DNA of 64,000 nt from Spisula solida. Lineage: Eukaryota > Mollusca > Bivalvia > Venerida > Mactridae. The notes under the pieces were generated by a model that was given only the letters and a program-made list of their open reading frames with translations, ran no database searches and was not told the DNA's origin. Location of the stretch: contig OX365954.1 of the NCBI GenBank assembly GCA_947247005.1, positions 6,898,001-6,962,000 of the forward strand. The letters are read 5' to 3'. Shown here in pieces: positions 24,701 through 36,733 of the stretch. Every line of letters begins with the position of its first letter. Position 1 is the stretch's first letter. Both the position numbers and the translations under genes were made by a program.

Positions 24701-26567
24701 CCTATATTGAACTTAAGTAAAACTATTGAGAATGAGCTGCATGTATATTGATTGCAATGTTTAATTATTTAATCAGGTCAGTATATCATATCGCTGTGAC
24801 CCTTGTCTATAATCAGTTGATTTTGTTAATGATACGGTATCTCGAATGACCAGTAACCAGACTGTCTACATGCTCATATATATATACATGTACACAGTCA
24901 TTCGTGGTACAAAATCAGTAAAATATTGTCTTTATCAAATCACCATGTCAGCAATCGGAAGGTAACATTAACATTTTGTAGATGAGGCTGGAATTATCAT
25001 AGGTAATCCGATCTTTACCTCAGAAAACATAAACAACATAGAACCAATTATTTTAATGTCCTTTCTTAAGAAATAATGAATGTGCGACTGTGTTTTAACG
25101 TAGAATATTTTAGCACGATCTCGAGTTTGGATGCGTAACAATTTATTCACAAGTGCGTAGCATCCGAGCAAGTGACCAACTGACCATGCTATAGTATACA
25201 GGTAGATAAAGCACAGGTCCGTATTCATTATTTCGATTTTAACACAGAAACAAACGGTAGTCGTTGCACTACTTTCTTCTTCGGAACGACATTGCCGGTA
25301 CGTGTTTTGGCTTAGCTGTGCTTTAACGTTATTTCGGGCACACCTTCGTTTCCTCTATGTATAATAGAAAACAGAATAGTTAAAAGCTGCTGGTTATGAT
25401 AGATTGTAAAATCAGTTACATTTATATTCGTGAACAAAATCCGAGGATTTCAAATAGAAGGTAGAAAATTAATATTAATTAAACTTTGGAACTTGATTTC
25501 GAGGTCAAAGTCGTCCTGACAAAGACCTTTGGTCCAGAGCATGAACGGAAATTGGTGCGCAGCAATTACCAAATGAGTTTAAAGTATTACATGCTCTATT
25601 GAGTTTGTGAGTCTCACAAAATATGTGTCAAAATCTTTATTTCATCTACAAAACCCTCTTGCAGCATAATGTGATAGCCAATCCGTTGATCCACAACATC
25701 GCTTCAATAGCATACAGCAATTATCATTGCAAAACATTACAACATTTACATTTCTACGGAACCTCGCTAGAGCCACAACATCTCACTATTGCTCGGGGGA
25801 GGTTGCGTCGTATAGGAAAGGAACGAGATACAAAATAAGTGAATTTTGCGTAGTTTTATCATACTCATGTATACAGTGACGTCATCGATCACATGATTTG
25901 TAACCACAGTGACACGTGACAGTCAGCAATATAAAAGTATCTATTATATAATAACACAACATAATAACTTCATAATTTGTAAAATCTTGCAGATTTTCTT
26001 CCAAATAACACATTGCTTCTCTTTTAAAAGTCGTGGTTTCATAAAGAGAAACTAACTCGACACAGTATGCATACAACACAGATCATGTGCCGATCCGGGT
26101 CAAACTTTTATCTGATCCATGATTTAACGAAATATAAAGTGTACGTATCATCGAAATGACCCTAGACTATGATATGGTATTAACTGAACACATGTACGTA
26201 AATACAATCAGATATTTATAAAATTCACATGAGTGTACCCCTTGTCAAGTTACTGTACTAAGTTAAGATAGCAGATGCATAAGTTATCGTACCAGGATTG
26301 AATCTGAGTGATATCTTAACCTATCCCCAATACCTTTATCCGATAACAATATGTAGGGTACATGTATGCAGGGTACATGTACATTTTGACACTGTTCTGT
26401 AAGTTATGATTGAAAGCAGCGTATGTCACTGAAATGAATGAAATAATGTCTGGAATGATAAAACAAGAGCATGACCTTCTGACGAAGCTTCAGAATGTCT
26501 TGACCTCCATGTTAAATTTGTTAAATGTCTTTCCTAATTTCACTAAAATACTAATATTGCACGCGTT
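21716..26567. other. Intergenic, no gene seen
   Basis: A 4.8-kb AT-rich stretch without a supported gene. It holds an imperfect direct duplication at about 22360-22490 (ATCTCAAATTAG and TTTTGTACTGAGT each twice), a C10 run near 23200, a CRE palindrome at 25877-25884 and repeated GGTACATGTA words near 26360. The + frame at 26410-26655 overlaps the 3' end of the KLF gene antisense and is not a gene. Confidence 0.4.
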
Positions 26568-27560
26568 TTATGATCCATTTCGTTTCCTATGGACTTTAAG
26601 GTGTTTTGATAAATGGTCAGATCGCGAAAACTTCTTTTCGCAAATTTTGCACTGATATGGTTTAATGCCCGAATGTGATCGTTTATGGCGCGCAAGTTCG
26701 TCTGACCGTGAAAAGCGCCAGCCACATCCGGGCCACGTACAACTAAACGGCTTCTCACCAGTATGGCGTCGTAGATGTGCCTTCAGGTGCGAGGACTTGC
26801 TGTAAACTTTCGTGCATCCAGCGTAAGTGCAGTGGAATATCTTGTCGTCTGATGCTGGTTTGACACAACCGTTGTTACGCGACACTGGCGTTTTTATCGT
26901 CCTAACTTTCACGGCGTTAATAAAGGACGATTGAGTCAGAAGCGAGTTTGCGTTTGAAAACGTATATTGTGGATGATGTATTTGAGCTCGCGGCAGGATA
27001 AGCTGTGGTGGACGGGGTAGTTGGTCTATCATTAAGTCTTTCCGGTTTTGTACGGAAGTTTTGGTCACTGAAGTTGCCTTGGCAGCGTAGGAATGCATTA
27101 AACTTTGAATACGGACACCTAACACAACAAAGTCTTTATTTTCCGGCGGAAATACGTCACTTGAATCCGAATCAGAGTCACTAACAGTCTCCTTTGGCAT
27201 GTCGGATGGTCTATCGGATAATATATTATTAAAATAATTGTCACAGAATGACGTCACTTGTTCGCTATTTTTATTCACAAAAACGGGGTTCACACTATTC
27301 GGTTTTTCAATGGAGTCTGCGAGTCCTTGAGAAAACAAGTACTCTAGATACATTTCATCGTCCATAGAATCAAGGTCAAGGACACTAGCCGACGGACTCA
27401 GATTTTTTAAATCTTCCATGGTGACGTCAGCATCATCACCTGCTGAATTGAGGCGTTGTAAAGTATATTGTTCCCGCTCTAAGCTGCTACATAAGGGCAG
27501 AAAATCTTCCATTCTTTCCTGCACGGGGACTTCATTTTCATGTATTCGCACTGCCCTCAT
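26568..27560 (-). CDS. KLF15-like Krüppel-like zinc-finger transcription factor
   Basis: Predicted nuclear DNA-binding protein of 330 residues. Three C-terminal C2H2 fingers lie at about 242-266, 272-296 and 302-324: two C-x4-C-x12-H-x3-H and one C-x2-C-x12-H-x3-H, joined by TGEKP and SGIKP. Contact residues follow the KLF pattern (KSSHLKA, RSDELAR, RSDHLSK), implying CACCC/GC-box binding. The wording [26 protein letters not shown] and [17 protein letters not shown] is that of vertebrate KLF15 rather than KLF3/8/12, 9/13 or 10/11. The N-terminal part is Ser/Asp-rich (DSDSDSSD near 130) with an acidic hydrophobic stretch ([10 protein letters not shown] near 70) that could activate. The TAA stop is six residues after finger 3. 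The chosen ATG at 27560 lies 12 bases inside an exon that starts after a clean acceptor (TCTACTTTCAG, exon from 27572). A downstream Met, at MEDFLP, is the alternative start. Full CRE palindromes occur in and near the gene. Confidence 0.9.
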   Translation of the reverse strand: MRAVRIHENEVPVQERMEDFLPLCSSLEREQYTLQRLNSAGDDADVTMEDLKNLSPSASVLDLDSMDDEMYLEYLFSQGLADSIEKPNSVNPVFVNKNSEQVTSFCDNYFNNILSDRPSDMPKETVSDSDSDSSDVFPPENKDFVVLGVRIQSLMHSYAAKATSVTKTSVQNRKDLMIDQLPRPPQLILPRAQIHHPQYTFSNANSLLTQSSFINAVKVRTIKTPVSRNNGCVKPASDDKIFHCTYAGCTKVYSKSSHLKAHLRRHTGEKPFSCTWPGCGWRFSRSDELARHKRSHSGIKPYQCKICEKKFSRSDHLSKHLKVHRKRNGS

Positions 27561-27572
27561 TAGTAACACAGC
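27561..27572 (-). other. 5' UTR end of the KLF coding exon and splice acceptor
   Basis: On the - strand TCTACTTTCAG precedes GCTGTGTTACTA and then the ATG. The acceptor implies a separate upstream 5' exon, not located here, at higher coordinates. Without cDNA, in-frame coding from an upstream exon cannot be excluded. Confidence 0.6.
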
Positions 27573-27586
27573 CTGAAAGTAGAAAA

Positions 27587-27594
27587 TGACGTCA
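27587..27594. promoter_or_regulatory. CRE palindrome next to the KLF exon
   Basis: TGACGTCA, the full ATF/CREB site, 14 bases from the splice acceptor on the intron side. Others lie inside the coding exon (27249-27256, 27422-27429) and 0.9 kb upstream (28439-28446). Function is unproven, because the motif is common across the window. Confidence 0.4.
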
Positions 27595-29510
27595 GAATAT
27601 GTGACTGGTACGGGAGATCACTGTCATTATGACGTTAATTGCGCTCGTAGGCTTATGTAAAAGTGATAAATTGCGTCTGACTGAAAATGGAAATGGGAAA
27701 GGAAAGAAAACGTCAATAAACTCAAAATAGCAAATACATGTACCTAGTAGATTGCTATTAAATATGATCAAATGAAAATGTTGGCCGTAACAATACACTC
27801 TATGCAATGACTGTTCATATTCACCAAAACGACAGAATGACAAAGAAACGGCAAACACGTGTACCATTTAGTGCGATAATAATGCTTAAGTCCTTGTACG
27901 GATATCGACTATTGTGTTCTTCTGCTACTAAAGTGTCTGTACTTTATACAAAGACAAGAAGTCAATTTGTTAGTGGTTAGACCTTAAAAGAGCTATTATT
28001 ACACAACAATCATCATTAGTTACACGTGCACTGTATGCGTACAACAATACACATCCTCATACATCAGCCATCCGTCAACTTCACAGACAAATACATGTAC
28101 CAGATGATGAATGCACTAGTAGACGAGAATGAAGTACAACGGTGGGTTTGTTTACTAGCTTCTTTCTGTTTTAACAGAAGTCTCAAAGATTAAGACCACA
28201 CCAAACTCAATCATTATCAACCAATCAAAATGCTGCTACCGTTTTTAAAGAGGTCTAAAAATTACATCAATATGTCAACCAATCAAAATGCTGCTTACAA
28301 ACTGAATTTGTATTAAACTTTGTGATAGGTTCAGATTATTTTTCAAACGCAAAACAACTGGTAGACACTATTGTTAAACGAATAAAGCTGAATACCGGTA
28401 TGGCACGACCAAACAAATGACGAGCGAAGAATGTGATGTGACGTCATGACGCGTTCGTGTACGTTTACGTCCAAAGATGAAGGTCATTACACTGATATCG
28501 CTTGTATTTGGCATTGATAATAAAAGAAACTTTAACGTTCAATATCTCTTGAAGCAACGGCATAGTTGATATATTTCTCATGAAAAGGAAATAAAGGGGC
28601 ACCAGTCAGTGATTTAGATTGACAAAGAAAGTGAAGTTGAATGAGTAAATACGAAAGATGCATGTTGAATAAGTAAATGGGTGCTAATGTTGAAAGTTGA
28701 ATGAGTAGCTACCTTCACACACCTTGCCGATAAAAAGCATCATAATGCAGCCCAAGTGTATGTGCCCCATCACACCATGTATCATCTATCACATGCGTCT
28801 AATTAAGGAAATTGTTAACATCAACTTAACACCATTAAAATGATTGAATTCTTCATCACGACCCGGAATTATGCACCGAACATAAACAGCTGATATAACC
28901 GCCATTTTGTATTTTGAGAATATGCCTAATTACAGATAATTGTAAAATATATTTTGATTATTCTCAAGGACGCGTCGTTTCAACCCAACCCCGTTGCTTT
29001 TTATTGATAATTACTGTGTATCAATACTTGGTTATTGTGTATTTCTATCTAGCAATAATCTATGTTTACACTAAAATAGAATATCAAACTGTTGGTTATA
29101 AGCAGATTCGCTAAATTATTGGCACTCGAAAATATGCATGTCTACATTATACCGTATTTATCATTTATTTTTAAAAAAACAAATGTCATAAATTAGTAAC
29201 ATGGGTTACGCAACTAGGACAAGCATAGTAAGTGTGTTTGATCATGCGTGAGATATTTAAGGTTAATAATGTGTGTCTCTTTTAAACTGAAACTTGTTAT
29301 ATAAAACCTTCGTCAGCAGATTCAGCTGTACTTTAAACTAGAAAACTAGAATAGGTGGATTGAAAACATTACCCGTAAGATCGTTTTAAGTGAATGCATT
29401 TTTTACAACTTCCATTATCATACCAGTGTCAGCTGATCATTCCGTGTATTAGACAATACATTTATAGAATATTAAACATATGGTTTTAAAAACAATGCAA
29501 ATTTTAACCG
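27595..29510. other. Upstream region of the KLF gene, no other gene seen
   Basis: Probably contains the 5' intron, 5' exon and promoter of the KLF gene, but I cannot place them. A short duplication of CAACCAATCAAAATGCTGCT occurs at about 28218 and 28275. A GTTGAATGAGTA word is repeated at about 28635 and 28698. A CRE lies at 28439-28446. Confidence 0.4.
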
Positions 29511-29760
29511 CGACGGTGGCCGAGTGGTTAGCGCGTACACCTTGGAAGTGAGAGATCGAAGGTTCGAATCCTAGTGGAAGCTGTAGTGGTCGGTTGGTGA
29601 ACCGTCAGCTAGTTAATAGTTACCGTCAGTCCATCTCTGCTAGGCGCCCAGCAATAAGAGAAGGGGCTCGGGTAGTACTGTACGCACGAAAGATAAATGT
29701 CTCATAAGTCAAATTCGCTGGTCCTTGCAATAGGGTAACGCTAAAATAACCAAAGCCTTT
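29511..29760 (+). mobile_element. tRNA-derived SINE
   Basis: The head has a strong A box (TGGCCGAGTGGT, 29517-29528) and B box (GGTTCGAATCC, 29561-29571) at tRNA spacing, but no acceptor-stem pairing, so it is not a functional tRNA. The body contains GCTAGGCGCCCAGCAATAAG, a phrase also seen in diverged form in the 4.4-kb repeat. The element fades into AT-rich sequence near 29770. Confidence 0.65.
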
Positions 29761-31948
29761 TATTAATTATTAAACATTCAACAATGCAAACTTTATCGAA
29801 CAGTCAAAGCTGTATTAAAAAAAGTCAAGCAAGACTTTTAGAGAGGCATCAATTTTGGCTGTTTACGACAGGTGACTGTTAAAACGTGTACATTTCATAT
29901 GACTAGATTGTGATTTAATAATATTGATATAGGACAGGTAGATTCTAAATCCAGGTGGCCGGTAACACTGGTGGGGCTATAATTGCAAAAGAGCTTTTGT
30001 TGATTTGGGTTACAGTTTAAACTACGAACTTTTCAGTGTAAACTCTTCAGAGCAAGTCTTTCTTGAGCAACAACCTCACTACAACAACCGTATAGCATGT
30101 ATCAGTTTGTATTATCGTACGTTTGACGTTGCAGGGAATGTTTTTAGCCATTAATACACATAACCTCGTGTTCCATTACTGTATTCAACTTGATTAATAG
30201 ATTCAATATGAAACGACACTCTCGTGATATATTCTATATCATGATATTATATTATGTGGTATGAATGTAGGCACTTCTAGTTTTGACAGCGTTTTAAGTG
30301 ATTATATGTTACATGCAGCAGAGTTTGGTAATTTTAACGAATACGGACTCCATAATGAGAACAAAGCTAACACAACAAGTTACAAGTTAAAACAGCAAGT
30401 TACGGAGCATTCTCTTTAACAAAGCCTTGAGAAAGATGTGTTGTTAAACTCGCAATATCGCTGTAACTAGCTAGAGTAAAGAGCTTAAAATTCTGAGAAT
30501 CGATCATGTTTGGAAGAGTGGTTTTTTTTCAATCTCAAGAGGGTTTCCCGAAGAGAAGTGATACTAATTATAAATACCATATTAAGTTATTATAAACACT
30601 TTAAATGATCACCATAGAATTATAGTGACTGCTAAAACATGAGATTTTTTATGAAGCTGGATGGTTGTTGGTTGCCATTGTAACTGTTGCTACAATAAAG
30701 ACGTTAAACAGTGGTTTCACCATGGCAACAACATGAAACTGTTACCATGGTAACGTAACAAGATGACGTCTGAATCCAATGTGTGATATTAATGAAACAT
30801 ACAAATTAATTACTAAATTACTAATTACTAAATGTAAGAAAATCGCATTAAATTTGTTATGAAGATTAAGCAGTTATAATGCACAAGTTTAGACCTTAAA
30901 TGCAGATGATTAATCAATTTCAAGTTGTGACGTCATTTTAGCGCATTCTTCACCACAGCAATGAATTTTAATATGCACCATAGTTATGCAATTAATCTCA
31001 GTATGCATAATTATAACGTAAACAAATTTGTAATTAATTCCACATTGAAAAAGAAGAGTACATGTGAGTTTAGAATATATTTTATCGTAATTATTTCGAC
31101 GACCATTTTGTTTTGCGTTTTCAAAGACATGTGAACGACAATTATCTTAGTGATAAACATAAGCATAGAACTCAGTTACTTTCAAATGACAACATGTTTG
31201 TTTAAAAGCCTTAACCTTGGGCTATGGAAAATATACATACATTTGATATATGTTTAATATAAAAAGTGCAATCATGCATTCGTAGTGAGTTCAGTTTATA
31301 CATATGATCTTAACACTCTGTACTTTGTAATGAACTTGCACTGCAACGTTACTTTAAACTTTGTAAGAAGAATAATAAGCGGTGATGTAAAATACTTAAA
31401 GTAACGTAATAATGCAAATAAAATAGTGCAAACCTGCGCTCACTTATCCATCTTTAATGTTTGTGAGTTTTAAATAGATGGGTTTATATTATTGAAGAAA
31501 ATGAGCATAAAAACAAATATTGTATTATACTGCAACCACTGAGATGAAACGATAAAAACGAACCATACCGTATATATACCGACTATTTCACAATCCAAGT
31601 TGCGTATCACCCTTCGGCGAACTGAATTAACACAATAATATTGAGAAATTGATGTCGTAATTATTTACTATACATATATATATAACTTCTTGATTGTTTT
31701 AGTGTATGAATGAAATGATTTGAAGTAGCTGCGTTCAAAGTTAAGTATGCAATAGTCGAGCTCTCTTATCCAACTAGGAGAGATACTTATGTCGATGTAG
31801 GTAATTAGTACTACCATGTGACGAGAGCCGTGAACGGTACAGAGTCCGTACCATTTGCATTAAGCCTATCTCACATTATAGACACTGGTCGTGTTATCTA
31901 TCCAACCTTATTTGTATGTGGTTATAGGCAAGTTCATTCTTAAACTGT
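29761..31948. other. Intergenic, no gene seen
   Basis: No supported coding sequence. It contains RFX-type X-box motifs near 30671-30754 and a CRE at 30928-30935. Confidence 0.4.
30741..30754. promoter_or_regulatory. Perfect RFX X-box palindrome
   Basis: GTTACCATGGTAAC is a 14-bp palindrome matching the RFX consensus GTNRCC(N)RGYAAC. A second, one-mismatch version, GTTGCCATTGTAAC, lies at 30671-30684. No gene is placed next to it, so a target is unknown. Confidence 0.35.
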
Positions 31949-33467
31949 CCGTATTAACTCAATCAATATTTCGGTTAAAACACCATGTGATTAACTCATT
32001 GAATATCATGTCATAAACTCAGTAAATAGTTCGGTTAAAAACAATGGCATTAACTCATTAAATAGTTCGGTTAAAACATCATGCCATTAACTCATTGAAT
32101 ATTTCGGTTAAAACATCATGCCATTAACTCATTGAATATTTCGGTTAAAACATCATGCCATTAACTTATTGAATATTTCGGTTAAAACATCATGCCATTA
32201 ACTCATTGATTATTTCAGTTAAAACATCATGTTATTAACTCATTGAATATTTCGGTTAAAACATCATGCCATTAACTCATTGAATATTTCGGTTTAACAT
32301 CATGCCATTAACTCATTTAATATTTGGGTTAAAACAGCATGCCATTAACTCATTGATTATTTCGGTTAAAACATCATGTTATTAACTCATTGAATAATTT
32401 GGTTAAAACATCATGCCATTAACTCATTTAATATTTCGGTTAAAACATCATGCCATTAAATCATTGATTATTTCGGTTAAAACATCATGTGCATTAACTC
32501 ATTGAATATTTCGGTTAAAATATCATGCCACTAACTCATTGAATATTTCGGTTAAAACACCATGTGCATTAATTCATTGAATATTTCGGTTAAAACACCA
32601 TGGCATTTTAACTCATCGAATATTTCGGTTAAAACACTATGGCATTCACTCATTGAATATTTCGGTTAAAACATCATGTTATTAACTCATTGAATATTTC
32701 GGTTAAAACATCATGCCATTAACTCATTGAATATTTCGGTTAAAACACTATGCCATTAACTCATTGAATATTTCGGTTAAAACACCATGTGCATTAATTC
32801 ATTGAATATTTCGGTTAAAACACCATGGCATTTTAACTCATCGAATATTTCGGTTAAAACACTATGGCATTCACTCATTGAATATTTCGGTTAAAACATC
32901 ATGTTATTAACTCATTGAATATTTCGGTTAAAACATCATGCCATTAACTCATTGAATATTTCGGTTAAAACACTATGCCATTAATTCATTGAATATTTCG
33001 GTTAAACACCATGGCATTAATTCATCGAATATTTCGGTTAAAACACTATGGCATTCACTCATTGAATATTTCGGTTAAAACACTATGGCATTCACTCATT
33101 GAATATTTCGGTTAAAACATCATGCCATTAACGCTCATTGAATAGTTCGGTTAAAACATCATGCCATTAACGCTCATTGAATATTTCGGTTAAAACATCA
33201 TGCCATTAACGCTCATTGAATAGTTCGGTTAAAACATTCATGCCATTAACGCTCATTGAATATTTCGGTTAAAACATCATGCCATTAACGCTCATTGAAT
33301 ATTTCGGTTAAAACATCATGCCATTAACGCTCATTGAATATTTCGGTTAAAACATCATGCCATTAACGCTCATTGAATAGTTCGGTTAAAACATCATGCC
33401 ATTAACGCTCATTGAATATTTCGGTTAAAACATCATGCCATTAACGCTCATTGAATATTTCGGTTAG
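31949..33467. repeat. 37-bp minisatellite with higher-order structure
   Basis: About 40 head-to-tail units built on ATTGAATATTTCGGTTAAAA followed by CATCATGCCATTAACTC. Basic period 37 bp; the last block (33118-33467, nine units) has 39-bp units with an inserted GC (TTAACGCTC). A block of about six units is itself duplicated: the marker CACCATGTGCATTAATTC recurs at 32558 and 32783, so the higher-order period is about 225 bp. Some units carry TAGTTCGG instead of TATTTCGG. No coding potential. Confidence 0.95.
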
Positions 33468-34545
33468 ACAACCTATCTACATGTATGCACAATTATATGT
33501 CAATAAGTACATATAGATGTAGGTCTAGATTATGTCATGAGAATAAAAAGAATAATTCAAATATCCAGCGCCTCACACAGACCGTCACTTCTTTTGCATA
33601 AAACCCGTTACCACGATTTGAATAAAGTTACGATATTTTGTTATTCCATGTATTGTTATTTTATAGAACCCGCATTTGTGTATGTTGCCCGCGTGCAAAA
33701 AAATATTGAAACCTATAATCGCATATATTTAAACTGATCTCGTTCATATAATTAAGCATCATTCCTTTTTATCCGAATACACAGTTTCATTTGAACCAGG
33801 GTACTGCTTTATCAAAGCACTTACGTAAACCTTAACGTACGCTGAAATTCAAATTCTTTATAATTCATTTACAACTGCAAAGTGTGGAAAATGAAGCTGC
33901 AATACTAATAATGATTCAGTTAATGAACTCCTTCAAAACATGTCTGTCCCCAATTTCTGTTGGTAAAGAATTAAGAATAATTTAAATTTGAGTGAAGTAT
34001 GTTTATGATTTTCGTAAGTGCTTAGTTCGTATAAAGTACTATCATGTATTATAAAAAAGTGTGCATTACGAAATACACTACACCCGCTTTAATTCTAATA
34101 CATTTTTGAACTCTACATCAAATGAACTTTTGAATTCAAACAAAACGAGGACCGACTCACTGCAGATAAAAAGTTGAAATGTTTTAAATGTTTAATTTTT
34201 ATTGCTATATATACGTTTAAACGAAATGTATCGTAATTAAATCTCTTATTTAATATCTTTACTTCTTTCAGTCGTTGGTTCAACAACGAAAACACGCGAA
34301 ACATTGTTTCGCGTAAAGCGGACCATTTCTTCCGTAAAAAGAAGCATACACATTCGTTGTTTACAACGATAACAATTTTTGACATTGTTCTAATACCAAA
34401 GAAAGATTAGCACTTTATCAAATACATTTTGATTAATCTCACGTTTGCTACATTTAACGGATACAAGCCGTTCTTTGTTCGTTTGCGTCATCCTAGTTGG
34501 CCAATGACTTCCGGCGTCGAGGGAAGAGACAAAAACTTTGTGTGA
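33468..34545. other. Intergenic, no gene seen
   Basis: AT-rich. The part just before 34546 may hold more decayed LINE sequence, but I cannot align it. Confidence 0.4.
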
Positions 34546-35022
34546 TATAATAATGTTGATATATTTTTCAGTACTTTTAAACAGCGTCTCAAAGATACGC
34601 GTATCCAAAACTGGCATGACCGACTTGAAAATTCTTCAAGAGCATTGTTCTTTCGATCTATATTTAATTTCGAATTTCATTTTTATTTGAAATGTGTGAA
34701 TATATGCAAATTTAGAGTTGCCATGACACGATTGGTTGTCTCTTCACATAGCCTAAAAATTGAATCTGGACGTTGGCATAAACCTAGAAGCATCCCTTTA
34801 GAGGAACGCTTATGTGTAACATGTAATAAACTCGAAGACGAGTACCACTTTATACTAGAGTGTTCTTTGTATAACGACCTACGAAAACAGTATATAAAAA
34901 CATATTTTTGGTCAAGACCTAGCATGCTGAAACTAAAACAATTGTTTGAAAGCAAAAATGAGATAATTATCAAAAACTTGAGTGTGTTTATTTTCAAAGC
35001 GTTTCAACTTCGAGATATTTAA
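34546..35022 (+). pseudogene. LINE reverse-transcriptase C-terminal fragment
   Basis: The frame through 34546-35022 reads like the tail of a LINE ORF2 after the RT domain: FKQRLKD.RIQNWHDRLENS, FEFHFYL, then SGRWHKPRSIPLEERLC and a zinc-binding C-x2-C-x7-H-x4-C in CVTCNKLEDEYHFILEC, ending at a TAA. The codon just upstream (34543-34545) is TGA where related elements commonly have Trp, so the copy is broken. The rest of ORF2 is absent (5' truncation). Its 3' UTR probably continues to the TCTA tract at 36041. Confidence 0.75.
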
Positions 35023-36040
35023 TGCAATTAACATGTACGAATAAAAGCGTTTGTCTTATATCAACAATAAATATGTTTTTGCAACGTTGCGTTAATGATT
35101 ACTATACATTGTTCCTAATGTCTAGTACTTAAAAGAACGAATACACAGGTCACATCTTTTCCGTAAAAACGACAGAAGCATCTCATAATAAAAAAAAATA
35201 AAAAAATATAATTGAGTCAAAGAGTCTCTTGCTATATCAGTTTACATTGTTGTCACTGCTCATCACATTGCCACACTTTTATACATACACCATTGTTCAT
35301 AATTTGTAGGAATATTGTCATATTGTTACGTATTCATAATCATAAGTACATGCATTGTTTGTTCATGTGAGCCTTTGTTTTTAATGAAAAGCAAATCTTC
35401 TAATAATATTTACTGTACATAATAAAATATTAAACCACGTATAATATAAATATATGGCACACACCATTAAGTTTGTCTTGTGTTTCGTTTCGGCAAGATA
35501 AACCGTATAATGGAAATCCTTATTTAAAATAATAATAATAATGACTTGATTAGCTCATTGTCTGTTATGCAAGATCTCGACGCACACGAGGACTTGTTAA
35601 CTTTTCATGAGATAACATACATATTATAACATTTCCGCACAATATTGCTAAATTATCCCTTTTTAAAATCTAGATTAGATATATTTGTATACGTGGGGTA
35701 TACTTGATTTATAAGTGTAAATATATGTTTTTGTTGCTTTTGGTTGTTTGTATGTTCTCTGTTCGTTTACTGTTTAGCTTAAAATGATTGATAAGTGATT
35801 AGATTAGTTTTCATGATGTATGTAGTACTACCAATATAATATATACCTTCTCCGCCAGAAACTGCCCTGTCCACTTTTTCAATGTTAACACTTTGTTTTT
35901 GTTTTTCTTGTTTATAATACATACCTCATTATTTAAACCGACTGCATAATTACCTTTTGCCACTTGCTACTGTCATATGAAAATTGTATTGTGTTATTTG
36001 TATGTTCACATGGGCCTATGGCTTACTGAAATTTGAAATA
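35023..36040 (+). mobile_element. Probable 3' UTR of the LINE fragment
   Basis: Noncoding AT-rich sequence between the LINE stop codon and the TCTA run. It ends GGGCCTATGGCTTACTGAAA then TTTGAAATAA, immediately followed by (TCTA)n. LINE 3' ends of this style terminate in a short tandem tail. Continuity of the whole 1 kb with the LINE is inferred and may hide other insertions. Confidence 0.45.
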
Positions 36041-36435
<395 letters not shown>

Positions 36436-36733
36436 GATTTCGGGTGCGATGAGGACATTTGGTCTAATGGTGATACCTACTGTCTGCTGTTTCGGAGATT
36501 CGGAGATAGTTACGATACCGCCAGTCGGATAAAAACAGCAATTCTTTTCAGTGTTTCCCACCTAACATAACTAAATTCAATATCAGTTTTTCGGACAAGA
36601 CTTTAAAAACCGAGGTCCCGTGTATGGTGCTTTGCATCAGGCACGCCAAAGAACCAAGGACGTTTCTGGCACTGGGGAATCTTCTGTATCATGCACTATC
36701 CCCAAAATTTAAAATGACAAACCTCTTCTGGGG
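36436..36733 (+). mobile_element. SINE copy 2, 5' part (interrupted)
   Basis: A degenerate tRNA-like head is followed by the same body as 17859-18050: TTTTCAGTGTTTCCC, CTAACATAACTAAA, GAGGTCCCGTGTATGGTG, CATCAGGCACGCC, AAAGAACCAAGG, CTTCTGTATCATG, ending CCTCTTCTGGGG at 36733. There a 1032-bp insertion begins; the SINE resumes at 37774. Confidence 0.75.

Noticed and set aside
26410..26655. 81-codon + strand frame
   Set aside because: Antisense shadow of the 3' end of the KLF coding sequence.
27561..27569. Upstream GTG as start of the KLF protein
   Set aside because: GTG starts are not normal for animal nuclear genes; an ATG follows three codons later.
29511..29585. Functional tRNA gene
   Set aside because: A and B boxes are present but the acceptor stem does not pair and a SINE body follows; the same holds for the tRNA-like heads at 17.8, 20.7, 45.3, 49.7, 54.2 and 63.4 kb.
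31949..33467. CRISPR-like appearance of regular repeats
   Set aside because: There are no unique spacers; units are contiguous variants of one sequence, in a eukaryotic context without cas genes.
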